From assembly GCA_026874595.1 (NCBI GenBank), contig CM049310.1, forward strand, positions 29,127,058 through 29,191,057: 64,000 nt of DNA. Reading direction: 5' to 3'. This document shows, piece after piece, positions 44,181-56,153 of the stretch; the first letter of the stretch is position 1, and every line of letters starts with the position of its first letter. A program made the position numbers and the translations under genes. The notes under the pieces are model-generated. The model did no database searches. It saw only the letters and a list, made by a program, of their open reading frames with translations, and was not told where the DNA came from. Source of the stretch: Sipunculus nudus. Its lineage: Eukaryota; Annelida; Sipuncula; Golfingiida; Sipunculidae.

Positions 44181-44670
44181 TACGGTAGGTTTTGCTTAAT
44201 GTGCCATGCACATACACGGTGTAGGCTGTCGCACAGTCAATACACTTAAGATTGCTGATCTGGGTATCATAACCCGCCTTAAACCGGACCTTGTAATCCC
44301 GCAGGTAGGAGGAAATGATCTGTCTGATCATGACCGATCTAACTTCTGGTCGGCAATAAGCTGTTACTCCTTGTATAGCACTTACATAAACATTATGGGG
44401 TGCATAGAATCAGGGTGTTAGCTTATGCCTAGGTTGCATCCTTTTTGCGGCAGATATTATCCCAAGGACTATTGTGATAAAGTGGCTATATGTAACCAAT
44501 TCCTGGACGCCACACTCGGTAATACCGAATATGGTTAATTATGGCTGCATAAATTTAAATGGGGCCCCCATTTGTCCTTGATGACGAAGTTAATTTTAAC
44601 AACAGGGGTTTGAAATTATGGTACAAATCTATTAAAGGATGCTGTATCAATGGCCTTGGCATCTAGAGTA
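44181..44670 (+). pseudogene. SGNH/GDSL-type hydrolase remnant 2
   Basis: The frame from 44206 reads IHGVGCRTVNTLKIADLGII and PDLVIPQVGGNDLSDHD, the central SGNH blocks with the Gly-x-Asn element. After frame changes YYPKDYCDKVAICNQFLDATL appears (44454-44516), then LDDEVNFNNRGLKLWYKSIK near 44578, which corresponds to the Asp-x-x-His block with His replaced by Asn. The Ser block is not found upstream. It is a different subfamily from the hydrolase at 33150 and is inactive. Confidence 0.6.
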
Positions 44671-45407
44671 CGAGAAGCTATGTGCAGCTTAATTATTTTG
44701 ATAGTATGATAGTATGATATGTCAAATTGTTTCACCTCAGTTAACAAGGCACCCTGGGCTTACCCTAATGATTAACGTGCTTAAACGCCAATATTGGTCC
44801 AAGAATGGAAATAACATGTGAAAATATAACTCACACAAATGATTCATAGAATTAATTAAGCTAATTATCTTGAACGCACAAAACTAGAGTTTCCTTTCTT
44901 TTGTTTTTTTTTCCTTGTGAGACAACGGCTCTTTGATTACTACTTCTCACTTTTTGCCCAACATTTTTGGTATGCAGTAGTAATTTTTAATTTCATAATA
45001 TTAATTAATAATAATAATAATAATTTAACAAGAAATTCCCTTTGGAATTAGTTCCTGTACTTGTTCAGTTGCATGTTGGTCTTGTTGCAAAGAGCTTTTA
45101 AGTAAAATTATAATGCCAGTTTGTTCACACATTATTCATGTTTTCAACAAACTCTCATACTTTTGTCAGACTGACTTCAATCATTAAATCAATCAGACAG
45201 TTTTCCTGGCAAACAATCCCCTTTGTGCACCCTGATGTATCGTACAGTGCTTGTACATCCTGTGAATAAAGAACCTATAAATGGTGCTAATAAGATAGTA
45301 GGATTCATATCACATTCAACAGTTCCTGAAACAAGCATTCACAAGTTATCAAAGAAGACGTTACATTAAAGAGTACAGACTGGTTCTACTGACAGCTGCT
45401 CCATGGC
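44671..45407. other. AT-rich spacer
   Basis: Includes an (ATA/TAA)n stretch near 45005-45025. No coding signal was seen. Confidence 0.4.
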
Positions 45408-46075
45408 GTGGCTGCACGGCACCAAACAAATAGATGCGCCAATGATGTCAGCTTCAAACTCAAGGTCATTCAAGTGGCCGAGGCGACCAACAACCATGCT
45501 GCTGGACGCGAGTTCAATATCAGCGAGAAGCTAGTGCGTGACTGGAGAAAATCAAAGGAACCACTACTACTGCTCCCAAGAGTGTGGGCCACCAGCAGCT
45601 CTCCCCAGGCTGGAGAAAGACCTTGTTGAGTGGGTGCTAGAACGATGACAAAACGGCTACATGGTGAACCCGTTGATGATTTGGATGCGCGCAACTGCAC
45701 TGGCAAAAGACACCAAGTACAGCGTGCCCTTCTGGTTCAAGGCATCTGTTGGCTGGTGTACCCGTTTCATGAGCCACACCAACCTGACCGTCCAGCAGAG
45801 GACAAAGATTTGCAGAAGCTCCCTGCAGACCTTGATGACAAGGTGACCGCATTCCACGCTTCATCCTAACACACCGAAAACTCCACAACTACGGCCTAGA
45901 CCAAATCGGGAATATGGACGAGACACTGATGTGTTTTGACATGCCAGGAGCAAAGACAGTCGATCGCAAGAACTGCAAAACAGTGTACATCAGAACCACG
46001 GGCCATGAGAAGACTCATTTCACAGTGGTCCTGTGCTGCCTTGTGGATGGCATGAAGCTACGCCCTAATGTGAGG
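45408..46075 (+). pseudogene. pogo-like (Tigger/CENP-B-type) transposase, N-terminal half
   Basis: The first frame reads SFKLKVIQVAEATNNHAAGR and NISEKLVRDWRKSKE, the first helix-turn-helix of CENP-B/pogo proteins. After frame changes PFWFKASVGWCTRFMSHTNL gives the second DNA-binding domain, then KLPADLDDKVTAFH and, from 45914, NMDETLMCFDMPGAKTVDRK with the first catalytic Asp at 45917-45919, and TTGHEKTHFTVVLCCLVDGM. The match ends at LRPNV near 46070; the rest of the catalytic core is missing. A pogo-like C-terminal half lies at 25946, but nothing shows the two came from one copy. Confidence 0.8.
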
Positions 46076-46320
46076 TATATAGTACATTTTTTATATTTTA
46101 AAAGTTTGTAAAGACACTCTTGAATACATAATTAGATAATATGTATGTTGGGAAATGTAAAATAATAAAGGCGAATGTATTTATTTAAAAGAAAATGATC
46201 AAAATAAAGTAATCATGGGATATATATCGTATATTTTTTTATATTTTAAATCTTCGTTATGATATTGAATAAATAATTAGATAACATGTATGTCGAGAAA
46301 TGTATGTAGTGAATGTTAAG
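46076..46320 (+). repeat. Two ~141-bp AT-rich tandem units
   Basis: TATATTTTAAA, GAATA(C/A)ATAATTAGATAA and (G/A)AAATGTA recur at about 46091-46160 and 46232-46305. There is no coding content. Confidence 0.5.
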
Positions 46321-47295
46321 TCAGGAGAACAGCCGGCTTGTCTCCCCTGCATAATATTTTTTCTCTTTTCCTTTACTATGGCATTGTTGGCATTGTCGTC
46401 TTGGTGACACTGTCACCGGAAACTTTTTTAATCTCAGTCTCTCTGATTGAGTCCCCTGAAAAAAAATATACCTTTCAGATTTATCATTTTTATATAAAGT
46501 TCTATATCATTAAAGTTTAGATTTATATTTTATAGAGGTAAGAATAAAGGCAATATCAATACAATAATTATGTATATAGATCCTCACCATCTCGAGGATT
46601 GCTGCCGGTTTCTGATACAGAACGGCTATGTGGCTTAAAAAACCATCCCTGACTGGTTTTTGAGAAACATAAAAGCAACAATAGGACAGGATGCATGGCA
46701 TGGGTACTTGGGCGTGACGTGCCCCTACTGACAATCCCGTTAGGGACATCACGTCAGTCCAGCCTCATCTCATGCTATCGACATCATGTCGAATCAGATC
46801 TTGTCTACTTTGTTGCAGAAAACAAAGAATAAACCAGTGTCAAGTGTTAGCAGCATATCGTTTATACCATTTGTGTGTGTGTACCAGTGGACCACGGACC
46901 CTACCTTACCGCCCGTCCGCGACATGTATATTCATATCAAATAAAATGATGTAACTAAAGCTATTGTAAGGTATATCATGCATTTTTATATTTTAAAAAA
47001 TCTGAATATTTTCTAGGATCACAATTATATATCTCCTTATATATGTGTGTGTGAGCATGTCAAAATGCAATATAATAACAACATCCAGAACTAGACACCG
47101 TTTGATAACCAGGTGCCTGTAACCATGCTTTAATTAATTAGCTCATACTGAGGCTTAAGGTTGCTAGCACGGAGAGAGTCACGTGGGCCGAGGTTTCCCC
47201 GTTTTGTCATTAATGAATATTAGTTATACTGGCCCACAGTGATCAGTTAATGAATACATTTTATAAATAAATTCATTGCACTTTTTGTCATTTCA
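46321..47295. other. Spacer ending in a splice-acceptor-like tract
   Basis: No family recognised. It ends with TTTTTGTCATTTCAG, an acceptor-like sequence before the next entry. Confidence 0.35.
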
Positions 47296-47460
47296 GGTGT
47301 GGATTACTTAGCCCGGGTCCCTCCTACCAAAGCCCTCAGTGCTGGTGTGGGATCAGCTTCGCGTCCACCTAACACCAATGGTCAAGGAGACTCTGAAGTC
47401 ACATCAAACTCTGGAGGCAGTGATCCCTGGGGGTCTTACATGTGTATGCCAGGGGCATAA
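47296..47460 (+). other. Unassigned exon-like open frame after a splice acceptor
   Basis: Directly after a TTTCAG near 47296, a 54-codon frame without ATG reads VDYLARVPPTKALSAGVG and then a Ser/Gly/Asn-rich stretch to a TAA at about 47458. The Pro/Ser-rich composition resembles the gag-like part of DIRS elements, and DIRS RT follows about 900 bp downstream. No direct evidence ties them. Confidence 0.25.
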
Positions 47461-48364
47461 GTGGTTACAAATTCTTTCGCATACTGATGAGACATGCTTT
47501 GCATGACCCCTGAGGAAAAATTGCCCTGTGAATTGCCTTGGTGTGTGTTGAAGACCAACTTAAATTCACTAGCACTTGCTGCCTCATGTTATTCCTTTAC
47601 ATGATGTGCTATGCACGGGGTTCCTGTAATATGGGCTCGTTAGGCAAATTGGTTGTGCTCAAATTTAAGCAAGGGCTTTATCTTTTACATTCAGGCGGAG
47701 ACATCTATGTTCATAGATCCATGCCTCTGGCATGACATGCCCTACATGGTCTCCTTATTATGCATGTATCTAATGCTAGACCAAGGAACCTAGAGGCGTA
47801 TGCAGAATAAATCTGCACCACACAATGGTGCAACATGCTTAGCATGGTCTCATTCAATGTTCCTAGTGTCTTAAGTTGAACCACAGGTACATTGATAAAC
47901 AGATCCTCTTGTGTTCTAATTATTTATTCCAGACTGCCATCCAAGGCTTGCAGAGTGCCTAGATGTTTGGTGGAGGAGGCTCCAAGTGCTGACACATCAG
48001 TCTTGAGGACTCGTTGTGCCGCACCAACACAAACCATGCAAAAGGTACATGCGTCAATGCATTGTGGCATCCAGTACCCCCACTGTGGCAGCATGCCCCA
48101 CCCCTGATGCCAGGACTTCTAGCCAGCAGTCGAGATCTAACTTCAATCAAGAGGAGGCCGAAATGTGGATTGACCGACTAATGCCACTCATGGTCAGATG
48201 ACCTGATGCGCTGTTGGAAAAACGTGGCATTCTGCTCCTTCATTGACATCTCTATCAAAAGAGGGAGAAATCCACTCAGTCCACGCTAACTGACAATCAG
48301 TCTTGACCTCGGCCCAGTGCCAGCCAGTCATCAACATCCGCGCAGACATCGTCAAGGCCTGGTA
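47461..48364 (+). pseudogene. Probable gag-like part of the DIRS element
   Basis: A frame at 48016-48201 ends in RSNFNQEEAEMWIDRLMPLM, with low-complexity Ser/Thr/Pro text before it. It lies directly ahead of the RT in the same orientation. Assignment rests on position and composition only. Confidence 0.3.
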
Positions 48365-49310
48365 AACCTATACCACCTCCATTTACCCCAGAGGTAGTGC
48401 AACAAACATGCTTGGACATCACAGGTAAGCCTGTCCCATCCTGTATCGCAATAAGTCCATTCACAGAGCCACCTGTTCAGCTGTTTTCTTGTTCCCCTTT
48501 TGGTCTAGTCCCAAGGAAAGAAAATGGCAGATTCAGGCTTATTCACATCCTTCTGATGGCTCTATAAATGATGGCATAGATAAAGAATTTACAGCTGTAT
48601 CATATGCATCTGTAGAAGATGCTATAAATTTTATTCAGGATATTGGGGAATATGTATATTTAGCTAAAGCTGACTTATCCCTGGAAGTCCAAATCAACAC
48701 CATCTGTGAGATTTCACCTGGAATGGTCTATTCTATTATGACATGTGTTTACCCATGGGCATCATCTTGCAGTGTGTTTGAAGAGCTCAGTTCAGCACTA
48801 TAACACATCTTGAAATCAAAAAGATGATTTTCTGTTCATTGGCTACAATAAGCAAACTTGTCAAAATTTGTTAGATGCTGTTATCCAGTTATGCTCAGAA
48901 TTAAACATCCCATTAGCTCATGATAAAACTGTTGGCCTTGCCCAACAATTGTCATTTTTGATTGCAACAAGAAAAAGTTCTAGAATGTCAGCGCCTTCTG
49001 GCATTGTACATGAAACAAAAAAATTAACCCTAAAAGAGCTTAAATCACTGGTTGGCTTGCTCAATTTTGCATGTGCACTAGTAGTACCTGGCCGCCCATT
49101 CCTCAGACGCCTAATCAGCCAGACCATTGGTCATAAAAAGCCCCATCATCACACAAGGTTAGGTAATGAAGAAAGATCCAACCTCAAGCTTTGCTTAGAA
49201 TTCCTTTGTTTTAATAATGGTAAAACTTTCTTTCTTGACTGGGAATGGGAAAATTCGGAATCACTGCAGCTGTTTATTGATTCTGCAAAAGGTCTAGGTT
49301 AAGGGGCTTT
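48365..49310 (+). pseudogene. DIRS-type reverse transcriptase (most complete copy)
   Basis: Broken frames read AISPFTEPPVQLFSCSPFGL and VPRKENGRFRLIH (fingers), SINDGIDKEFTAVSYASVED, YLAKADLSLEV (motif A with Asp), a PWASSCSVFEELSSAL region (motif B), and HIL followed by a 10-bp insertion and then DDFLFIG (motif C Asp pair from 48823). From 48868 an open frame covers NLLDAVIQLCSELNIPLAHD, LKSLVGLLNFACALVVPGRP, KPHHHTRLGNEE and LQLFIDSAKGLG, the connection to RNase H whose first catalytic Asp is in FIDSA. The small insertion at motif C disables the enzyme. Confidence 0.85.
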
Positions 49311-50164
49311 GCTGGGCCATCACTGATTCTATGGGAGATTCCCTGAAGAATGGAGGGATGCATATATAGTAACATAAGAATTAGACCCCACTGTAAAGGC
49401 CTTAGATCTGTAGGGAAGTAAACTTAGAGACAAGAGAATACTCATGATTACAGACAATTTGGCCTTAGTGCATATACTTAACAAGCAGACCTGTAGAGCA
49501 AAGAACACTAAAAGCTTGGTCAGAAAGTTAGTCCTTATCACACTTAACTTGTTTCTCTGTTTTTTGCTGCCGAGGTGAACTAGTTGCTCGAAGCACAGCA
49601 GATATATATCAGGTAGAGCAGTATCAATATGTCACTTTAGGTCTGCCAAAATGGAACCCAAGTAGGTTACACCATGCCAATTTATCATTGCAAAACAGCC
49701 AGGGCAGGGCAGTGTCAACAGGTTAAAATTCAGGCACAGCAGGGACCATACTGTCCAGTCCAGACATTAGTTTCTTACCTGCAGCTTAGGGGTAATTGTA
49801 AGGGTCCTCTCTTCAAACTGCAGAATAGCATAGTTCTGTCCAGGAAACAAGTCGAAACACAATTGGCCAAAGATCTATCACATGTACGGTTAGACCCAAA
49901 ACATGTCACAGTTGCTGTATTAGAGCCGAAACAGAAGCTGCTGCAGCTGGATTGTGGATATGTGCGCTAGGTCGATGGAACTCAGGGGCGTTAAAATGTA
50001 CATTTGCTTACACTCTATTTCTTCACTTATTGCATCTTGACTTATTGCACCTTGAAAGCACCACAAATGTCTGCCTTGGGTGGGAAGCCACTTCGTGGCA
50101 GTGGCATTTTTTGGACCACCACCTTCTTGGGATTGTTAAAAGCTACAAATTAAGGAATTATTAA
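49311..50164 (+). pseudogene. DIRS-type RNase H end and tyrosine recombinase
   Basis: ITDNLALVHILNKQTCRAKN supplies the later RNase H Asp. The recombinase catalytic domain appears as YHCKTARAGQCQQV and QQGPYCPVQTLVSYLQLRG, and in another frame CHSCCIRAETEAAAAGLWIC and ALGRWNSGALKC, with the conserved His-x-x-Arg-like and GRW regions. After it lies GTGGCAGTGGCATTTTTTGG (50096-50115) followed by ACCACCACC, a possible hairpin near the element's end. Frame changes disable it. Confidence 0.75.
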
Positions 50165-50459
50165 ATGGGGGAAAATGTAAGATTTTTTTATATTAATTTG
50201 ATTTTGAAATTAAAATATTTGACATTATTTTAATTCCAGTTGAAATTAAGGGATAAATGAGGGCATGTTTGTGTGCATGGGTGTGTATATGTAGGTGTGG
50301 CAGAGCATAAAATAAGTTTTCATAATATGAGCGATATGTGATTTTTGAGTCCCTTCCTCAAATCTGAGTACAAGTCAGAGTCCAGAACCCTTGAGTTAAA
50401 GTCAGAGTCCCCCAAAAAAGTGGTATCCAGTCCGCACCTGAGTCACTGAGTGTTAGGTA
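50165..50459. other. Spacer
   Basis: Includes GTGTG runs near 50270-50300. No coding signal was seen. Confidence 0.35.
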
Positions 50460-51250
50460 AAAAAGACGAGAGGTTTCTGAGAAACTGCAAATGATAGGCA
50501 ACCTTAAACTTGAAACAGCTGTTGACTTAGCACAACATTCTGAAAAAGGTAAGAAACAAAAACAAAGACACCGGTAGCACTGATACAGCCACAGAAGACT
50601 TAGAGAAAGTCACTAGCTGGAGCACCAGGTATCCCCTTGAAAATCTGTATCAGTTAGCAGTATCAACAGAAACACCCATCACATAATCAGAAACAGACTG
50701 AGTATGGCAGATGTGGCAGGATACAAAGTTTCAACAATTATCTAGCAAAACAAAGAAAAATGCTGTAAATGTCGAAAAAGGGACATTTAGCTGTTAAATG
50801 CCATTCAAAAGGAGTCCATGATGTAACAACTACAGAATACACAGGTGGCTTCAAGCTCTGCACCTTCTCCCTTTAGTTCAATCATGTGATGATGAATCAG
50901 AGCCTGCATGGTGCATTCATCTGGACATTTCTGGTGTGCTGATTGATTTTAAAATAGATTCAGGGGCTTTAATGCAACTATTATATCAGAACTGCCTTTG
51001 AGACCATGCATCCTAGACATGCACTAAAACCAGTACAGTTCTCACTGAACAACCCAGTTGACCCACTGACTGGAACATGACAATTTTATTGCAATAATGG
51101 CTGATTCATTGAAACAGGCAGTCTTTATAATACAGGGTAGGAAATCAATCCAAAGTGAACTTAGTGCCTTCAGATCCACTTTACAAAGTGTACCTACAGA
51201 TTTCCAGAGAAAAGTCTAAACAGTATGAGATTTAAACCAAATTATAGTAA
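50460..51250 (+). pseudogene. Ty3/gypsy gag and protease remnant
   Basis: Text near 50475-50545 reads LSEKLQMIGNLKLETAVDLA, the end of a gypsy capsid. A zinc knuckle follows at 50762-50803 (CCKCRKRG, then HLAVKCH after a one-base insertion). WCIHLDISGVLIDFKIDSGA near 50910-50970 matches the start of the protease up to its active-site Asp in DSGA. The downstream text is badly broken. RT text of a gypsy element reappears only at 57640, beyond the minisatellite. Confidence 0.65.
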
Positions 51251-52309
51251 CAATCATAAGTTGAGTGAAGATAAGGAAATATTTGCAGGACTACGTGATA
51301 ACAGCATCCAGGCACCATCGCGGGCTTACCTCAGTTAAGGCGCAAGAGCTAGCCTTTCTGTATGCCAAAACAACAAGGCCATTCTAAAAGGATGGGAGAC
51401 GAATGCACTTGCTTGCATGGACTTATGGTTTAATTTGGGTATCATCCTCTTCTCTCCGTCCGTGAACCTGAGGCCACAGGCTTGAGTCAAGCTCCAAGCT
51501 TTAATTAGAAAGATGTTGGAGACTTTTTTGACAGTCTTGAACACAATGCAACGTTACCTGTTTGAACCAGGAACACAACAGGACTGTGATGAGAACAGAT
51601 GTTCTCAAATGGGCTGAGGATGTTAACAATCATTTACAATCATCAAGTCCATCATTAAAACTGTTTATATAATGACCAACATTTTTGAGTTATATATATA
51701 TAAATATCTAGAGTATTAAATTAGTGTAACCAAGTCATCTGCAGCAATTGATTCTAAGAGTGGAGGAACATGGCAGACCAGCCTCTCCGAGTTTGGCTTT
51801 GGCTGCCATCATAAGTTGGGCAAAAAGAGAGAGAGAGCCAAGAGAATGGAAAGATCAAACAGAGAAAGTGCTTCTTATGTTGCAGGAAAAAAAAGACCAG
51901 GAACTGACCACCAGAATAAAGGGTGTGGCAGCCTGTTAAACATGTTCCTGCTTTCTTAGTGAGTTGTGATGATTTTGGTGTGTACATCAAGCTATGACAA
52001 TCCCGGGAGGACAAGTGTGGAGTTTGGGTTAGTTTGTTGACCTGGCCTGTGTCAAATACATTAACAGGCTGATCAACAACTGTTCACTGGAATCCATTCA
52101 CTCTTTGTGAGCTATTAAAATCAACTTGTTTGACTTATTTGTTGTTATTTATTGATGATTCAGGTCAAATTTGAGCCAGTAAAGGCTGGGCCTTCCCCGT
52201 CAGGTCATCAGTGTTCCATCCCCCCCCCCCTCCCCCCCCCCCCCTTCCCCTCTGGAAGAATCTACATATCATTGGGCTGGCAAAGCCCTTTGATGCAACA
52301 AGCTGAAAA
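51251..52309. other. Unassigned region with poly-C tract
   Basis: A 63-codon frame at 51748-51939 (MILRVEEHGRPASPSL...) shows no known motif. C-runs broken by a T lie near 52219-52249. A (TA)n run lies near 51693. Confidence 0.35.
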
Positions 52310-52985
52310 CAGATGACAGGTTCTGATTGTTCTGATGCAGAATATGAAAACAATAGATATGTTTTGATTTTACTGATGCAGAATATGAAGACAATGGACA
52401 AGTTCTGATTGTACTGATAGAGAATATGAAGACACTAGACAAATTCTGATTGTACTGATGCAATATATGAAGACAATGGACAGGTTCTGATTTTACTGAT
52501 GCAGAATATGAAGACAATGGACAGGTTCTGATTTTACTGATGCAGAATATGAAGACAATGGACAGGTTCTGATTGTACTGATGTAGAATATGAAGACAAT
52601 GGACAGGTTCTGATTGTACTGATGCAGAACTGATGTTCAAAATGAAGACAATGGATAAGTTCTTATTGTACTGATACAGAATATGTAGACAATGGTTAAG
52701 TTCTGATTTTACTGATCAATGTAGATTATGCATGAAGACAAAGGACAAGTTCTGATTTTACCGAAGCAGAATATGAAGACAATTTCTAAATGTTCTAATT
52801 GTAATGATTCAAGATAAGAAAACAATGGACAAATTCTGATTGTATTGATGCAGAATATGAGGACAATGATCAGATTATGATTGTATTGATTCTGTTAATA
52901 AAGACAGTGTACAGGTTCAGATGGTACTGATGTAGAATATGAAAACAAGGGACATGTCCTGATTGTAACTTAAATACAGAAAGGG
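52310..52985 (+). repeat. 41-bp minisatellite, left arm
   Basis: About 16 units of a 41-bp repeat whose core reads ACTGATGCAGAATATGAAGA and then CAATGGACAGGTTCTGATTG. Since 41 is not a multiple of three it cannot encode a simple protein repeat. Units become more diverged toward the right. Confidence 0.9.
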
Positions 52986-53965
52986 CCCCACATAGGCCCA
53001 TAGACTGCCAGTGCGGGCTGAGTGATCAGATGCTTGGAAAAGTATAACAAAAGCCCTGATAACATGCAGAAATAGATGAAACTGACCCAAAACAGTATTT
53101 TAACATCTGAACCTAAGGAACCAGTGATGTATTAAACTGTAAGTCTGTTTAAGCATTTAAATCAGTAGGATGGTCCTGTGACTTTACATTTTGAACTTGT
53201 GATGTTGAATTCAATATGGTTCTTCCTGTATTGTAAGGTAATCCCAAAATGAAAGATTTTGGATGAAAATCAAAGCCTCTACAATCCCCAAATCTACAGG
53301 ATTCTTGCTTTAGTGGTGGGCCATACATAAGTCAAGTTTGAAATCCATATGTCAATCGAAACTGGACTGAAGCTATAATCCGGGAATCAATTTGTGGACA
53401 GATGGCACCTGTGACATCGACCTTCGACTCCAAATACTGAAAGAGATCTTTCCCTATTGGCAGTTCAGCTTTATGTTCAAGATAGAAGGTCTGGTATGAA
53501 AAGTTTAGCTTAAAATGCATCCACAATCTTTTTAAAGATATGGGGCCTGTGACCTTGACCATTGACCTTTTGACCCTAAATTCTTGCCTTAGTGGTGGGC
53601 ATAAATAACTCAAGTTTGAAATCGATAAGTCAAACCCAACTGAAGTTATCATCCAGAAATCAAATTTTGGACAGATGGCTCCTGTGACCGTCACTTTTGA
53701 CCTTGTGACCCCAAAATCAAAAGAGATCTTCCCCTATCTGGCATGAAAAGTTTGGCATTAAATGCATGCACAAACTTAAAGTTGGTACTGTGACCTTGAC
53801 CTTTGACCTCATGACCCCAAAATCAATATGGTTCTTGTTTTAGTGGTGGGCCACATGTCATTCCAAACTGGAGTTATCTTCTGGAAATGAATTTATGGAC
53901 AGACAGACGGTCAGACGAACAGGGTGATTACTAAAGGGGACCCGCTAAACCAAGCGGTGCCCTTA
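52986..53965. repeat. AGGTCA-rich dispersed repeat inserted in the minisatellite
   Basis: Three related modules each contain TTAGTGGTGGG (near 53310, 53590, 53841), TGGACAGATGG or TGGACAGACAG, and runs of TGACC half-sites, best seen at 53791-53816 (minus strand: AGGTCAAAGGTCA, a DR1 arrangement). It ends near GGACCCGCTAAACCAAGC. I know this motif mix as common in molluscan intergenic DNA. The minisatellite resumes at 53967. Confidence 0.65.
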
Positions 53966-54065
53966 TGATGCAGAATATGAAGACAATAAGACAGGTTCTG
54001 ATTGTACTGATGCAGAATATGAAAACAATAGACAAATTCTGACTGCACAGATGAGCAATGGAACA
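53966..54065 (+). repeat. 41-bp minisatellite, middle piece
   Basis: About two units (TGATGCAGAATATGAAGACA...) of the left-arm type. Confidence 0.75.
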
Positions 54066-54755
54066 GTTGTATACAACTTCTTGATGTCTCAGTTCAAAAA
54101 GGAAACCCAGTTAAAAAAAGATGCAGAAGGATATGGACATGTCAGTTTTTGACAATTCTTGCTTTATGTTCCTTTGATAATCTGTTTTTTGTTGGCAAAA
54201 TATTTCTATCATACAACTAATTGGCTGATCAGTTTTGACATCTACTGGCAAATTCTGTAAAGTTCTCTGGAGGTTTCTTCAATGTGTTCATTTGTGCAGC
54301 TGGGTACAGATGAGAAATGCTGCACTTGTTTTTTTTTAAAACTTAATAAATCAGTTGTTCAAAACAGGAAGGGTGTTTTTTAAGTGGCTGTGTGCCTGCT
54401 GATTGAAACTCACTCTCAAGTACATCTGAGTCCTTAAAATTTTAGGTTCCAACAAGTAGGACAGACTGTTGATGTTGTATCTTTGTTATCTGGTTGGTGA
54501 TTTATGAAGACATGTTGGTAGGATGAACCACTCATGTAAGTCAAGAAAACTGATATGGAAATCTGTGGATGGGCTAAATGAAATTCAAGTAATAAGCAAT
54601 ATATTCTGGAGAAAATTTATCTTTACAGCAATATGCCATTGGGAACTTGAGCTGGCCCACCTAGAGATTTACAAGCTGTAACATTATGTTTGTAATATGT
54701 CAAGTCTAAAAGTTAAATATTGTATAGGGATCAGATGCAAATATGAAGACAATGT
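54066..54755. other. Non-repeat sequence inside the minisatellite region
   Basis: No motif recognised. It ends with a last partial unit (CAAATATGAAGACAATGTAT) next to the inverted-repeat element. Confidence 0.45.
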
Positions 54756-56153
54756 ATTACCGTAAAATCTCCACTTAAAACCGCACTTCCGATTAAAACC
54801 GCACCCAGACTTCGCCGAAATTCCAGGTGAGACATCGCGAGGGGCTCAAATACTAGGAACCCCCCTTTAAAACCGCACCAACTTTCGCTACGGAATGATT
54901 TGACAAAAGACACTATCAAGCTATCATCTAGAAATGAACACGCGTAGGTTCAACTCGGCCATTCCTGTCCACTTTTAAATCCTTGGGCATTTTATTCAAA
55001 CACATCATAACACCTTTTTGCAGGGTCACTCAAGCATGAAGTTTGGGAAGACGTAAGGGCCGGTGAACCTCTGCCTGTTTATACAGATTTTATATTCCGT
55101 GCCGTATTCTTGTTTGCTACTGATTTGTCATTATATTTTGGAAAAAATATTCTGCTGATCCATTTCAAGTCACTGTATATTTTAATTCTAAAAATGTTTG
55201 ATGAAAATACCATTTTCTGGAATTACTCGGAAGATTCAAATCATTTTCATACCGGTTACTTCGGTATTATCATCGTCACATCGTACGTTGACATCGCTCC
55301 ATGTCACAATTTGCTGGCGCGTTTGAAAACATCCCTGGTCAACTTAACTAAATATCAAAGTAATTGAAGTTACCTTGTCGAGATACGCACCTATAGGAAA
55401 CATGACGCTTGATAACGAGTGATTTTAAGGTAAAATTAAAGTGGCCAGTCGGGGTAAGCAAGTTTTTTTCCTGAAGAAAGTTTCCGTGTGGGGAGCCATT
55501 TTGTCAAGGCAGTGTTCACGCAAGGCACGCTGGGACAAAATAGGTGGCTGTTCTGTTTACCACCCACCGCGTACAGCCGTTCAAAATATTCTTAGCAGAA
55601 TACCTGGGCGTTTCAGCACATGGCGGCACTCATACTTGATTTTAAAACGATCGTCTGCCATTGTGTGACTCCTAACGATGTCAGCTTTTTATTCTTTTTA
55701 CGTTTTAAACAAATAATCATTGCCAAATAATGCCGCAAATGGGTTTAAAGTAGGCTTTTAATTCAATTTTGCTTGACCATGCCCAACGAAGTGGGCCGCT
55801 GTGTGTTACAGCAGGGTTGTTGTAAACGTATTATTTGGTGACAATTACCAAAATTTTATAACAAGTTATATATCACACGAAAACTTATCAGCAATATTTA
55901 ATTTATAAATAACAAATAATCATAAATAATACATTTACACACGGCTCCCATGCATGCGAGACTGCTGCTAAGAACGGCCTTCGAAAGTTGCAATATTATC
56001 GCTCACTCGCCGGCCCCAAAACGATGTCTGTCAGGAAGATATTCAGGAAACCCTTCTAGTATAAACCGCACAGTGCTTTCAGGAAATCAACCTGATTTCA
56101 AGGTTTTGAATTTCTTGATTAAACCGCGGTTTTAAGTGGAGATTTTACGGTAG
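54756..56153. mobile_element. Terminal-inverted-repeat element with TA flanks (pogo/Tc1-like non-autonomous)
   Basis: The left end CCGTAAAATCTCCACTTAAA (preceded by TA) and the right end TTTAAGTGGAGATTTTACGG (followed by TA) are reverse complements over about 25 bp. TA on both sides fits the target duplication of the Tc1/mariner/pogo superfamily. The subterminal motif (A)AAACCGCAC repeats at the left (54779, 54798, 54870). The ~1.4-kb interior has only short frames (for example 55110-55367) with no transposase motif. Both flanks are 41-bp minisatellite, so the insertion split the array. Confidence 0.8.

Noticed and set aside
25946-46075. pogo-like halves at 25946 and 45408 as one split gene
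   Set aside because: The C-terminal half lies upstream of the N-terminal half by about 20 kb in the same orientation; they are simply two fragments.
52269-52640. 123-codon minus-strand frame with repeated HILHQYNQNL-like text
   Set aside because: It is the reverse reading of the 41-bp minisatellite; three 41-bp units make 123 bp, which creates long but meaningless repeated frames.
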